Origin: Trebouxia sp. TZW2008
Lineage: Eukaryota > Chlorophyta > Trebouxiophyceae > Trebouxiales > Trebouxiaceae
Direction: 5' to 3'
NCBI GenBank assembly: GCA_002118135.1
Contig: BDIU01000176.1
Coordinates: 186,001 to 250,000, forward strand
Length of the DNA stretch: 64,000 bases
Part shown: positions 21,301 to 35,173 of the stretch, piece by piece
Layout of the letters: every line of letters starts with the position of its first letter
How positions within the stretch are numbered: the stretch's first letter is position 1
Notes under the pieces: model-generated
Told to the model about the DNA's origin: nothing
The model's database searches: none
What the model saw: the letters and a program-made list of their open reading frames with translations, nothing else
Made by a program: the position numbers and the translations under genes

Positions 21301-24300
21301 GATAGCGACAGCAGCAAAACTCATAATAGACACGGAATGCAGTGTTGCTGCTCTGTGACGGAGTCTTGCATGACTGTATTCGCTGATGGCCAGTTGTGTC
21401 TATTCACATTATGTTTGGGCGATGAATGAGCAACGCCCAATGCGCAAGGCACAGCATTTGCAGCAGTGTATAAAGCTGCCCAGGTGCTGGTACAGTAAAT
21501 TTCCTGGACACTCATGTATGTAAGCGTTATAAGGGCAATGGAATTGGGAGCCCCTCAGTGCAACCTGGCTGCAGTGGTCTATCTGGGTAAGAACAATTTG
21601 ATGCAAGGACATGTTCCTGGGTAACATTGCAGCCGTTATAGTGAGTTGTTATTGTATCAGCCACCCATCACAGCGCGATAGGCATCACATACAGAGTTGG
21701 ATATGTCTCAACACACACCAAATAGGATTTTGTCTTCTTTTCAGACTTGGCTTGGTGCTTTTGGAATACATCAAATCCCTATCCACATTACAAAACACAT
21801 ACACATTACATTGTGACGGGGTTCACATGGCATTCATTGTCATATGACATTACACTCAGCGGCATGCAAGCACAGCAATAATCCCCTATACAGGGCATCA
21901 TCATGTAAGACAAGGGGCAGTACCAGGCAAGAAAGGGCTGTACCTGATAAGAAAGGGCAACAAATGCAAAACTGAGGAAGTCCAGAGCTACAGTAGCTGC
22001 ATAGAAGTCTGCTTCTGTCTGCCAGTGTGACTCAACACTCCCTAGCTGCAATCCTTGGCTTGATGTCTCGGTGTCCACGCTGTCTGCAAACAGACATCAA
22101 CACCAGAGTCATGCATTGCATCTGAAGAAGAGTATTGTGCTGTGAAAACCGCATGGAAGTCAGCCTCTGTCTGCCAGTGGAGCTCGACACTGCCTAGCTG
22201 CAATCCTTGACTTGATGTCTCGATGCCAGAGTTGTCTCCAAACAGACATCAACACCAGAGTCACGCATTGCATCTGAACAAGAATGTTGTGCTGTGAAAG
22301 CCGCATGGAAGTCAGCCTCTGTTTGCCAATGGGACTCAACACTCCCTAGCTGCAATCCTTGAGTTGGAGTCTCACTGCCAGAATTGTCTGCAAAAAGACG
22401 TCCACACCAAAGTCATGCATGACATCCAAACCGAAATGACATGCTGTGATAGCAGCATAGAAGACTGTCTGCCAATGCGACTCAACACTCCCTAGCTGCA
22501 GTTCCTGGGACACTTTTGTTGGCAAAGTGTCTGCAATCAGCCATGCCAAGGTCATGCGTGTGAAACAAACAGAAGCAATGCTCCATGCTGTAGCATGTGG
22601 TGTCACACAAGGCACAGAACAGGATACCAAAGGAACCAAGGTTGAAGCTTACACTACTGTGGTGTTATCAATGCAGCATTGCACATAAGGCTCTTCAACT
22701 GTGGGCGCAGATCAAAAAATGGAATGGCTTCAAAATATGCAAAAAACCCAGCGCGTGTAATCTCTCCACTCTACCTGGGTCATCAGCTTCTTTGTGACCT
22801 TCAGCTGCACCAGAACCCGGGTTTAATTGACCTGATGGAGCAAAGCGTGCAAAGCGTGATTGTCTGGTTGGTGATGGGGATCCCAGCACCCCCGCCAGAC
22901 CTGCCCCTCTTCTTCTTTGCTGCCTTGAGTGCCGCCCCTCTTCTTCACTGCCATTACCGGTGTTACCAGCATCATCAGAGCTGTTACGCCCTACAGGACT
23001 GCCGTCTCCCTGTGCTGATGCTGCTGATTGAAATGATGTTGCGTCAGTCACAGAAGAAGAAGCTTGGGAGCCGGGTGCTGAAGCAGCATCAGCAAATGCG
23101 CCTGAGGAATCTGGATGCAGGCTGTTGGGATCAAACAGCGCTGCTGCTGAAAGCTGTGACGGCTGATCTGCAGTGCTTGCTGCATTGTCACCTGCATTGC
23201 ATCATGCAACTCATTCATTTATACTGTCGTTGGCAGAAACAACGTTCCTACTAGCTGCACCTTCAGCAACGCTTGTGGCAGATGCTGCTGCTTGTTGCAG
23301 TATTTGATTTTGGAGAAGACTTTCCAACTGCAAATGCTACAGACTGTAATTATGCCTTTGCATAGTAACGCCTTTGCATGTTCCTGAATGTGGTACTGTT
23401 AGGACTTGTGTCTTTGTGTTGTCCTGCTCAATGTTTTATTCTTGTTCTCTTGCTGCATACATGTAATGCTCTCAGGGTGTGGTGTCTTAGCGAGACAATC
23501 TGTCACCTGAGCTAGGTTCTGCAGTGGCTGTTGCTGAAGGCTCAGCAGTTGGCTCCTGCCCTTGTGAAGTAGAGTGGTCACGCTTGTACCGCTCCAACAC
23601 AGAAGCAGCATCTTGAGCAGGCCTTAGTGACCTACAGTCACGCACCAGACTTAGACGGTGTGCAATTAACGCATTGGCTGTGGCCTTTTGAGGTGGCGTG
23701 GTCATGCTTGTACCGCTCCAACACAGAAGCAGCATCTTGAGCAGGATGAGACCAGCAGTTACACACTCAACTTCAGACAATCAGGTATGACTTCAATTGC
23801 TGTTGATGCAGGCTCATCTTCTTGCGAGTGATGGTGGTCTTGCTTGTACCGCTCCAGCACAGAGGCAGCATCCTGAGCAGGACGCAACAACCTGCAGTCA
23901 TACACTGAACTTCAAATAAGCAAGCATGACCTCAGTTGCTGTTGATGCAGGCTCATCCTCTTGTGAGTGACGGTGGTCACGTTTGTATCGATCTAGCACA
24001 GAGGCAGCATCTTGCGCAAACGCAGTGACCTACAAGCAATCAGCAAACTTCAGACAACAGGAAGATGCTGTTTATCAGCAGATTCAACATCACTATCAGT
24101 ATCACTCCGATTGTCAACACCATTGTTGTTGTCATAGTTACTGTTGCCACTCAAAGTTATCATGGTACACATTGCTTGTCACCTGATAGGGGTGGGTAGA
24201 CCCTTCTTGGGGGGTTCCTGCAGCCTCTCAGGGAGGACCTGCAGGACTGCAGCCAACTGCCCTGCCCCTGCACCTTCATCCACAACTTCCTCCAGGATGA

Positions 24301-27300
24301 CTCTCAGGGGTCCTATTTTGGCAAGGTCCACATCTGGGGGTGGTGACTCATCAGGGGTGGCCTCTGCGGCGGGGAATTCAATTTGCTCCAGTTGCTCGGC
24401 CACCTGCTGTGCTGCTCCAGATTCAACCCTACATCAACACCAAGATACATCAGGAGCTGTCAGAAGCACAGCAAAAATCCAACAAAATATGCTGAAAGCA
24501 CGGTCCTTCCCAAGCAGTCCGCTGGCAGAGGGAGATTTCCTTTCCTGCTGTCTGTGTCAGATAGAGAAACAAAGTTGCTGGCCTGTGGATTCTTGCATTG
24601 TAGCAAGGCTGAGTACTCTGCTATGTTTGAGGCTTGCATGCATACTTTTGAGCCTTTACAGAACAGCAAACGCATGGCAGATGCCAAGCTACGGCCATTT
24701 GGCTAGCGACATGAATTCCTTTGGGCATATCCAGGGCTTGGCTGCATGCTTCCCGCAGCAAACCTGCGCTCATGGCTAGTCCTGCTGAAAACTCAAGGCC
24801 GCGCAGATGCAAGCAGAGCGCAGATTTGCTGATGCGCTAGGTGCAAACCACAGCATGCCTTGCTAATTCACGCCACATGTGAGCATATGCTAGGCGCTAC
24901 GGGAAAATAAGGAAAGAATTCATGGCTGCTTTCCATTTCCTTAGGTGAAAATGCACCGTGTCAAAGCAACTGGTTCCCACTGAACAGACGCATGCAGAGT
25001 GCAGATTTGCTGATTTGCAAGGAGCAAAGCACAGCATGCCTCGTTGATTCATGTCACAGATGATAGGCATTGGGTGTCAGAATAGAGAGGAGTGACAAAT
25101 GTCAGTTCTATGCTGTCCTGAAGATTTCCTTTCATTTTTTGGTGTTGATGAGACTTTCTGTTGATCAATTTGGAAATGGTGTGTTCGGAGCGACTTTTAC
25201 CATGTACTTACATCATAGCCTGCCGCTGCCTGCACCTATGACCCAAGACACTACCAACAGCACATCACAAATGAACAAACGGCGGCATCTGACTTGTACA
25301 TCAGATCCTCCAGAGCATCACACTAGGTATGCTCTGTATGATTGGATGTGCAGGACAAATGCCAAGAGTTTGTGCATGTGCTGACGAGCAGTTGTCACCA
25401 AGTTGAATCATCAAGCGTGCCAGGCGCTATTTTGATTTCTAGCAGTCAGTAAACAGAAGCCACAAAGTTGAGCCAGTCAGCATGTCAGGCGCCAAACTTG
25501 TGTGTACAGCTACAAAAGCAGCTGTCATGAACACAGGCCAGTCAGCATACCATTTGGGTGAGCACAAGTCAAAAAGCAGAACTCACAAAGTTGAGCCGGT
25601 TGCTGTGTGAGGGACTTGCTTGGCATGTAATTCCCATCAAGCAGCTGTCATGCACTTACCAATCAGTGTGACAATGAGGAATAGCGGGATCTTGTACACG
25701 TTGAATGGTACAAGCATTGACAGAAAGGGCATTGTAATGCAAAATCCAGACAAGTGCCATCTGAAGTCAGCCAAAAAACATGGCTAGGCAGTAAGAGCTA
25801 TGCTCAATCTGTTTAGCCATACTTTGTGTACGACTTCACTTGGCAAGAGCCTGTGCTTAGTATCAAAATGCTTCTTTCAATGATGCAGGGTGTGGACAAA
25901 GCAGCGCCTTGTTATGCCTCAGGAGCACACACAGTTCGTATGGGTGATATGGGTGATATGGGTGATACAGTTTGCATGGGTGATTTGGGTGATACTAGCT
26001 GACTAGAAAGCCCCTCAACGACGATGACAAGTGCCTTGTTGTGCCTAGGAAGCACATATAGTATGCTGCCATGCATCATAGACCCTCACTCAAAAGCTTT
26101 TCAATGACAATGACAACAGTGGTGTTGCCATGGATGCTGCACTCTGCCAGCTTCCAATACAAAAAGCAGTCGTACAAGTTGATGACAGACAGGATTGATG
26201 AAAATGCGCTTCATGCCATAAGTCATCAGACAAATGTATGATGGCCTGAAGTGCATCTGGCTACCACTGAATTTGTGCACTGTATTGAGGCTATGTGATG
26301 CCACCTGCGCTCTTTGACCCTGCTTCTGGTGTGAAAGGGCAAGCAGAAGGCTTTACAGGCTTTAAAGTGTCAACTTGCTGCAACTGCCTGCATTGTCTAC
26401 TCTACATTTCACAGTATGGAACAATGGGGCATGCTAACAAAAAGGACTAGAGAGTTTGGGCAGCGACCAGAAATGCATGTCTAGAGCGTTGTGTGCATGT
26501 CAAAACAAATCTAAGCTATAGTAATCAAGTATCTGCACATTGACTGCTTGCAGGGAACCTTGACTAATACCAAGCCCTAAGCCCAAAACCCTGATGCACC
26601 CATACCTGGCTTGCGCAGCAGCAAGATCTTTTTCTCTGTAGTTGTCCAGAATGGTCTGCACTTCCTTCTCAAGCTGCTGAGCATCTGCCTGACCTCCACT
26701 TGCACCTACAGCGTCAAAGATGTGTCTTAGTTCACCAAACACCTGAAATTTTGCCCTTCTAATTGCCCCTACAGTCATCAAAATGTCTCTTGGTCTATGA
26801 GAAGCAAGCAATGTCTGCCTGAACACCATGAGGCAAAATTTCCTGTAATTCATCAGTCACAGCATGCACACACTCTTTTTGCCGAGGGTGAACTGCACGC
26901 AGGCATAAACTATCCTAGGCTGGCATGACTTTCTAGTTTATTATGGGCGCTAGGGTCTCAAAAACCCTGAAGAAAAGGTATGTCAGGGGAATTGGTTGTA
27001 GGGTTTAGGGTTTTGAGGGTGTTTTTCGCTTTCTATGGTGGGAATCAGGAGCCAACGATGTTGTAATGCAGGGGCATAAACTGAGGCATGAAAGCATGCT
27101 GTCTTGGTGATTAGCATGTATGACCACCTTTTTCAATTTGCTCTGTGTGTACAGGTCATGATTTGCCGTATCGCTGTTCTGCAAACCATATGTCTTCTGA
27201 ACGTGCTTTCACTGCAATGTATCTGCGGGCAGTTGCAGCTTGATGCAATAGAGGGCTGGTTTCCTGCTGGAGCATACTGCCAGCAAAATTGTTTTGACAA

Positions 27301-30300
27301 CATTTGTGTGCAAAGCATCACACTGATGAATTTCGCAAATTTCATTTTTGGAGCGCAGTAATCAGACTGGATCTACCTGAGGGCAGTTGCAGCTTGATGA
27401 AGTGCAGGGGGCGTTCTCTGCTGGAGCACACTGCCAGCAAAAAGCCCTTGAAGCTCTGCCACCCCAAGAAGAACCCCCTCTTCACCCCCTGCCACCCGGC
27501 CTGTACAGCAGAAGAGAACCGCTTACTGTACATGCTTGAGCCAGCCTAGAAGACTGGTTGCACAGACCACACAGTATGAATGACTATGTGTCTGTCAGGC
27601 AAATTGTAACAACAACGCTTGTAACAATACCTCTAATGGTAGCTTGCACTTTCCAGAACATGTGCTAGGTGTGTGTGGCCTAAGGCCTATCTCGCCAGGC
27701 TGGCTTGTTCTGAGCATCATAGTAAGGATAGTTGCTGTTCAAATGTTGATAACGAGACAAAACAATGTCGTTCCAGTTCTTCCTGGGCCGGCCCCAAGGA
27801 TTTGGGCCCTTGACCTGACCAATCAAGGCAATCTATGATATACCACAAATTGGCATGACCAACAGCTGTAAGGCTCAGCTGGAAATTGCACTGTAAATCT
27901 GTGGACATGTCCCTTTGCTGTTGTTGTGGACATGTGCATTTGCTCTTGTGGACATGTCCCTTTGCTGTTGCTCAGCTTTGAATTTGTACTTGCCGTGGTG
28001 ACACAAGATCCCAGCACAAAGTGTATCATTACATCAGGTAATGCAGTTCAAGATATGGCATTGATTGGGAATTGTGTGGCGTACCTTGGACAGGGCCCTT
28101 GCATCTGTGCTGGATTGGCTCTGCCGGCTGTGGCCACTGCTGTTGCCCAGTTCCACGTCACCATCCTGATGGCCGTTGCCACTTGAGCCAGCTGTGGCCA
28201 CCGCTGATGAGGCCTGACTGCCTGTTGGCTCCTGAAAAAGGCACTTGCACAGCAAAAATGAATTGCTGAAATCACGGCAGGTCGCTTCCTTGCAAAAAAA
28301 GCCTGTGTTGTTTGGCCAAAGAAAGAGAATATTTGAAAGTTTGCATACCTGAAATTTACCTGATCATTTACATGAGAGTCATGGCAAGAGCCTTTCTGCG
28401 CGTCAAAGAGCTCAAGCATAAAGCCAGTTGAGTTGTGAACAAGCCTTTGAGGTACAGACAGTAAGCAAGTCATGCAGTCAACATGTTGCAACAAGACAAG
28501 CTTCCAGAGAGAATGGACTTACAGTGTATCGTTATTGCTTTACACTCAGAAGAAGGGATGGCAGTGTGAGTTGCGGCAGTGCTTGTAGCAGCCATACAAT
28601 AAACAGAGGGTGTGATTGTAAAGATACTGCAGAATGCTGTTGGAATAAATCAAATTCACTCTTGCTTTGCTTGTGGGCAGCCGAGCTAATTGATTCATTT
28701 GGACACAAAAAGTGAGAAATCCAAGCTTAAACCCACCCATCAGAGTTGTGCATTGACAAAATTAAGTGTAGTGTACCTGTTGGCGTGCTAGCGAGTAGAC
28801 GTGCATCAGAGTAGCTAAGTAAACCAGGAAGAGCGGAACAGCTCTCAACACCTGGCTGTGCAACCCAAGTATGTGGGCATACGCCTGCAAGCAGAAGAAG
28901 AACAGGTGACTTGGTCAGCATAGGTCTGTATGCAGAAGAAGACAAATGGAAAGCTTATTTAGATCCTGACTGTGTAAACCAAGTACGTGGGCATGTGCCT
29001 GCAAGCAGAAGAAGAACAGGTGACCTTGGCAGCTTAGGCCTGCAAGCAGAAGATGAAAATCAAACACAGCGATGAATGGACACATTGGACTGCAGACGTG
29101 CGAAATGGAAAGCAAGTGGACATTTACCAGTACTGAGGTACAAGCATGCAAACTCTAGCATCCAAACGCAGTGCAGGCAAGGAACGCATTCTGGGATGCA
29201 GAGCAGGGCTTAAACACCACATCTCTGCAACATGTGCATTTTGGGGAACCTGTAACAGTCATGAACCAGCACTCACAGGGTTCAGGCACTTAAACAAAAT
29301 ATTTGCGATCTTTTGTCATCTGAAAAATCACAGGGCCACAAATTTGAAGCTTGCCTGCGTGGCGTCTGAAACTGCTCTGCAGCGCAGATGGGTGGGAATC
29401 TGGAAAACATACTGAGCTATGAGGATGAGCTCTAGGTACACCAGACACGCCTGCATGACAACCTCGCCATGAGTATCAGCATCATCATCAGCATCAGCAT
29501 CCGCTGACATGTCAGCAGTTGGCATGAGAGAATCATCGCAATGACCCATAGCAGCATCAGCAATGTCATCATTAGCAGCGTCATTATGGGCTGTCAGCAA
29601 CATCATCAACAGCAGCTGGCATGACAGCATGACCAGCGTCTGGCATGAGAGCGTCACCATGAGCAACAGCATCGTCAGCAACAACAGCAGCAACAGCACT
29701 AGCATCATCAGCAACAGCATCACCGTCAGCTAGCATGATAGCATCTGGCATGACATCATCATCAGCAGTTGCTATGTCTGCATGACATGACACCATCAGC
29801 GGCAGCAGTTGGCGTGACAGCGTGCAACATCGACAACAACAGGCGGCTTGCAGCAGGCAGGATCATGCCAAGGAAAGCGCTGAGTGCAATCAGAAACAAT
29901 GACATTGCTGACCTGCCAGTAGTGCCTTCTTGATGAGTAAGGGATACACTGCCAGACTGACTTGGAACAGCATAATCATCTATGACAATTACAGCAGTCC
30001 TGCAGACTTGAATTACCCATGTTACTAACCTGCCAGTATAGTCTGCTAGGTTTCTGGGTGGCTAGGGCATATGCCGCCAGGCTGATTGGGAACAGCATGG
30101 TCAGCAGGCTGAAGTCTAAAATGAAGATGAAGACAAACAGGACGTAGCAGGTGTGAGATTCCTGGTCGGCGCGCTGCACCCAGCTGGACAGCCAGGGCAG
30201 CCAGGCAGGGCGCTTCCGGGACTGGCCCTTGCTCACAGCCCTGCTGTTGTCCTCCGCCTGCAAAGTTATATACATGCGTTATAGCCTGCTGTTATATGCA

Positions 30301-33300
30301 GGTATGCACGCACACACTTACAATCAGTCTTCAACAACGGCCCGGAAAACACACAATGCAGGTTGTGTCTCACGCCAAGTTGCACATGTCTGTTGCAAGA
30401 TGAGTTCCACACTTGAGACTGATTTCTTCCTGTCTATGATTCAGCGGGAATGCGAAAAGGACTGAAACATCTCCATAGCAACAAGATGGCCAGGTGTGGA
30501 TGTCATACCAATCAATGTTGCAAACACTTGACTCTGCATTCAACAACCTCTGCTATGCTGGGCTAACACTCCAAGATGAGGTTTTGTGATTAGATTCACA
30601 AAGCCAAATTTTTCAGGCTTGTGCAGAACTGAAGCTGCAACGAGTTTGAGCACCTTGATTTCTCCATCACCAACGGCAGCAGTGCCCACTGCTGTGTCCT
30701 GTTGCCGCAGCGCAGTGCCACCGCCCGCTTCTTCTTCAGCATCAAGGCGGGGCAAATCCGAAATGGAGCTGGAAGTACTGCTGCCTCCTAGCAGCTTCTG
30801 CTCAGACTCCCTGCATTCCAGAACTGTGCCTATCTACCCTATGCTATCTCTATTGACAACAGTGTGATGATGTCATTGGCAAAGCGCAGCTTAGCAGGCA
30901 GTACACACTCGCTGTGACACAGAAGTAACTCCTTTCGAAATTTGATTCTGATACTTGAGCGGTCTCGGGACAAGTGTCACAAGTAAAGCAAACTTTTGTG
31001 CAGCACAGATCATCATCTTTCGTGTTTGAGGTGTATTTTGGTTAAAATCTTCTGGATGTGACAGACAGCCAACAGCACTTGGTAATAACAGGCACAGCAG
31101 GGGTACTGTCTGAAGTCAAAACTCTTGACAAAAGAAGCAGGCAAACTGGGCATTCTGCAGTTTGGGGAAAAGGGGGAAAACAGGGAAAGTCTACGCCTTT
31201 AGTCGTTATAAAGAGGCAGCCTGGGATTCAAGCGTACCTGTCATCAGCTTCCTTGTCAAGCTCCAGCAAGGCGCTATTTACCCCAAAACTGCCCCCGCTA
31301 CGAGACACGCCAGCCTGAAAGAGCAGAAGAAGGGTGAGAAAAGAAGAAGCACGGCAAAACTTTTGTGTGCAGCTGTCATGGTTGAGCAAGCACATGCAAA
31401 GATCAAACAACGATCTACCGGTTGCAAAAAGCTCCAGATCTACTCAACTTCACTCGACACATTTGCTGACATGTAGATCTTTCTCTTCTCTTTCTCAATT
31501 TATAACATAAACATTGACAAACGATGATCTGTCACGCTGACAATATACTACTGTCAAGATCCATCACTGGTGCACTCAAACAGTATCCTCAGACAGACAG
31601 CAGGATTTGTGAGTCCCCATGCCTCTGGTATTTGCATAGGCTATGGGTTGTGACCTTGAGCTTTGCAACCCTAGTGGCCCTTTCAGCTCTTAGTCTTGAG
31701 GCCTCGAAGACCTTGCTGATTTGGCGTTGCTTGCGCGTTTCCCGCTTTGCAGCAGCTGCTGCGGCAGCTGCCGCCTGCTCATCTGCCACAACTTGCATTG
31801 CCCTGCCAAAAAACACAATCAGTCATCATATGACAAACAATTTCTGCTCTTCAGCAGCTGCTGCGGCAGCTGCCAGCTGCTCCTCTGCCCTTACTTGCAT
31901 TGTCTTGCCCAAGAACACAATCAGGCCAAAACTTAGACTCAGGCGTAGCATGACTTTTGTTTCTGCCAAATGCATAACTTGATGCATGCTTGTTGTCACC
32001 AGAACACCATTGGATTCTGCGCCTGACAATCGGGGTTGAAATGAGTGAAGATATGAAAAGCAGCATGTGCTTGGTCACATGCATGATTACATGCATGAGA
32101 TACCTTTGAAAGGTGGCTGATGCATACATCCTCATCTGAAGCCTAGCTATTGCCCAAAGCACCACATCAGCAATAGACCCAGTTGCACTGAGGGTGAACG
32201 CCAATCCAGACGTGCCAGTCATCTTGTACAGGCCAAAAATATGGGCCAAATTGCAACCCTACGCCAGGACATCAAACCCTCAACATGCTACAGCAGATGC
32301 ATTGAAAGCTGCATAGACCCTGTTGCACTGAAATCGAACACCAACCCAGACTTGCCAGTCATCTTGTGCAGGCGAAAGATATGGGCCAGGTTGCAACCCT
32401 AAGCAAGCATATCAAACCCTCAAGACGCCAGCGCAGATGGATTGAATCATGCACAGACCCAGTTGCACTGAAGGTGATTGCCAACTCAGACTTGCTAATC
32501 GTCTTGTACAGGCCAAAGATACGGGCCAGGATGCAACCCTACAAAGTAAACCCTTGACAGTGCTAGTGCAAACGCATTTGATGCTGCATGTGAATAGTGT
32601 GTTGGCAAACAGCAAGCAATGACAGATACAAGTGAACAGCAGCAACACATTGATCCAAGCAATCTCAAAGGGTTAATGCAAGCATCATTGATGGCATGTT
32701 AATGAAAACAGTTTGCAATGCCCAGCAGAAACTGCCAAGCTTGCGAAGCACCAGTTTGATCTTACCAGGCTGGCTTGTGGCATACCGTAGCCCCTAGGCT
32801 GTGGGAGCAGGGACTGTATTGTGCTCTAGCAAGCATGCCTTTCTAGGGACTGTATCACACCTTAGGGTGAGGCTGGCCATGCCACAGGTTCTGAAGGGGC
32901 GCTTGATAGGCCAAGCTGATCAGCATCACCACAAAGTTGTACAGGGGCAGCCAGCGGAACAGGGCAGGGCTTCTCAGAGATTCCCTATGCCTGAAGAAGT
33001 AGAGGGCTAGGGCCAGGTAGCCAGCATGGATGACGTCATTCTCCAGGGTGCATAAGGCGATGACAGCCACCAGGACTGCATCTGAATAGTGCCTGCATGT
33101 ACATTTCATTGACATGCTGTTAGTGAGTCAACAGGGTTAACGTTGCACGAGTACAATAGTGGTGCTGACATTGCACGAATGGTATGGAGAAGAAGTACAG
33201 GGCAAGGGCCAGGCAGCCAGCGTGAATGAGATCATCCTCCAGGGTGCAGAAGGTGATGACGGCCACCAGGACTGCATCACAGTAGTGCCTGCATGTGCAT

Positions 33301-35115
33301 TGCATGAAAGGCTTGACAGTGTATCAATGTGTGCAAATTGCACTGATGCGACAGCATTGCATGAATGGTCTGGCATTGCAGTAACAACTTGACATTGCGT
33401 TGATAGAGTGAAGAAGAGGTCCAAGAAGGTAACCTGTAGAAGTAGAAGCGCGCCCAGTCCAGCCACCTCCACTGGTGCCGGCAGCCATATTCCATGGGCA
33501 TCCAAATCTGCTGAGATGCGGCCACACCGGCATTACCCTCTTCTTCATCCTATGCATGCACTCACAGACATTGCTCCTGTATGCACCTAGCAGGGGCACC
33601 TGCTTATTGATGCACTGCAGCACGCATATATTGCCAACAGCATACCAAAAGTATCCTACAAAATTTTGAATGTTCATGTGAATGGCATGCATTCATACCT
33701 GACCATTGAAACGTTCAAGCAATCGTACGTTGCCGTCAGCATAAGCGTCACACATTGTCCCTGTCATGCACAATTGTGTAAAAGCACATGCATGTATTGC
33801 CATGAAAATTGTGAAAGCACACCTGGCTGTTAAGACGTTCTAGCAGTCGTGCATTGCCATCAGCATAGGCGTCTTGCAGCGCCTGGGGAAGCAGCCGGGA
33901 AGCCAGCGAGCTGGTGGACCAATTTGAGTTCCTGCTCTGCACATCCGCTGGATGCCGCCAGATGTCATAATGCACCTACATATGCAAAAAGCTTTAGCCT
34001 TGCATGCAGCACAGACAGAAAGCATAGTACACTGCAATACAGTCCTGTCCTGCTGACCTGTTGGGTGTTGCTAGATGTCATAGTGTGCCTGTACATGCAA
34101 ATGTGACTGTTCAGCATACGTCATGCACATTGTCAATGCATGTTTTGTGCTTGAAAACATGCTGGAAGCAGGGTCCTTGGAGTGCTGACACCGTTCATAC
34201 GTACTGCATGAGCTTGCCAACAAATGCACAGCAAATGTTCATTTGATGGCTCTTCTTTTGCATGGTGACAAACAAATACGCATGAAGGCAAAACATGAAG
34301 CCTTTGGAAACATTCAAAACTCATGTCAGACAATGGCGCATATTACCATGCCAGCAAGAATGGCAAAACTGAAACTTTACCTGGATAATGCTAGCTCCAA
34401 AAGCCAAGAAAAGGGCCCACAGCGCAGGAATATCCACATAGCTCAAACCCAGCCAAGCCTGCAGCAGGCAGAAACAACGAGTGTCATGTTCCATACCTTT
34501 ATGCATATATTCACCGTGCTGCTCAAACATGTGTTGGGCTATTTGACAGACCCCGAGTGGCCTTCCTTTCACAGGCAACTGGCAAGGTGGATGTCATGAT
34601 GCACTCTGTGGTTACTGGACTGCACACAATTCCATGACAGGCAGTGATCCATCACACAATCTTCAGGCATTGCTGATGCACAGCGGGTACTGTGCTGCCA
34701 GTCACAGAATTGCAGGGAGATTGTAAAGACAGATGCCCATATGTGCCCAGAGCTCTTGTGTACGTCAGATCTGAATATCTATTACTTTGGGGATGTTGAA
34801 CCCAATTTTCCTATGCTCATTAATGCTCAAAATGACTACGCAAGGGGTATGAACTATGCAACAGCAACACTGGTAAGGTCCTGAGCAGTATATGGGCAGA
34901 GGGCGCTTACGTGCAATGTTTGATGAGGGTCATGGTCTCTGTGGTGATGGTGACCCTTGTCGTCATGATGGTGGTGGGAGGTGAATGGATGACGCTTGAA
35001 AGGCGGTGGCAGCCTGCATCCAATCATACAGATTTTACATCAGCAGCAACCAGCAATCTCCAAAACAGCATGTTGCAGCATGCGCTCGCACCATTGGCAG
35101 CAGCAACTTCAAGAA

Positions 35116-35173
<58 letters not shown>

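Larger units (their letters stand above)
21947..29453 (-). other. PIEZO: PIEZO exon block 5: later blade units and long polar loops
   Basis: Exons (approximate): 29453-29380 (YLELILIAQYVFQIP, like the PIEZO AEIxLVLQYxYQxP helix), 28886-28775, 28425-28363 (GFMLELFDAQK), 28231-28085, 27499-27378, 26740-26603, 25762-25656 (FCITMPFLSMLVPFNVYKIP), 24428-24185, one or more of the 23.5-24.0 kb copies (QDAASVLERYKRDH), 23326-23263, about 23195-22779 (Ser/Gly/Ala/Arg loop of about 140 residues) and 22088-21947 (FYAATVALDFLSFAFVALSYQ). Introns at 24430-25655 and 25763-26600 hold no other exon I can support. Confidence 0.6.

Noticed and set aside
29328..29796. Minus-strand Asp/Ala- and Met/Leu-rich frames
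   Set aside because: They arise from the degenerate ATC/AGC tract. Only the YLELILIAQYVFQIP end is supported as exon.
33408..33505. PIEZO exon reading either AHGIWLPAPVEVAGLGALLLLQ or WRWLDWARFYFYR
   Set aside because: Both frames are open on the minus strand with possible splice sites and I could not choose, so it is not listed as an exon.
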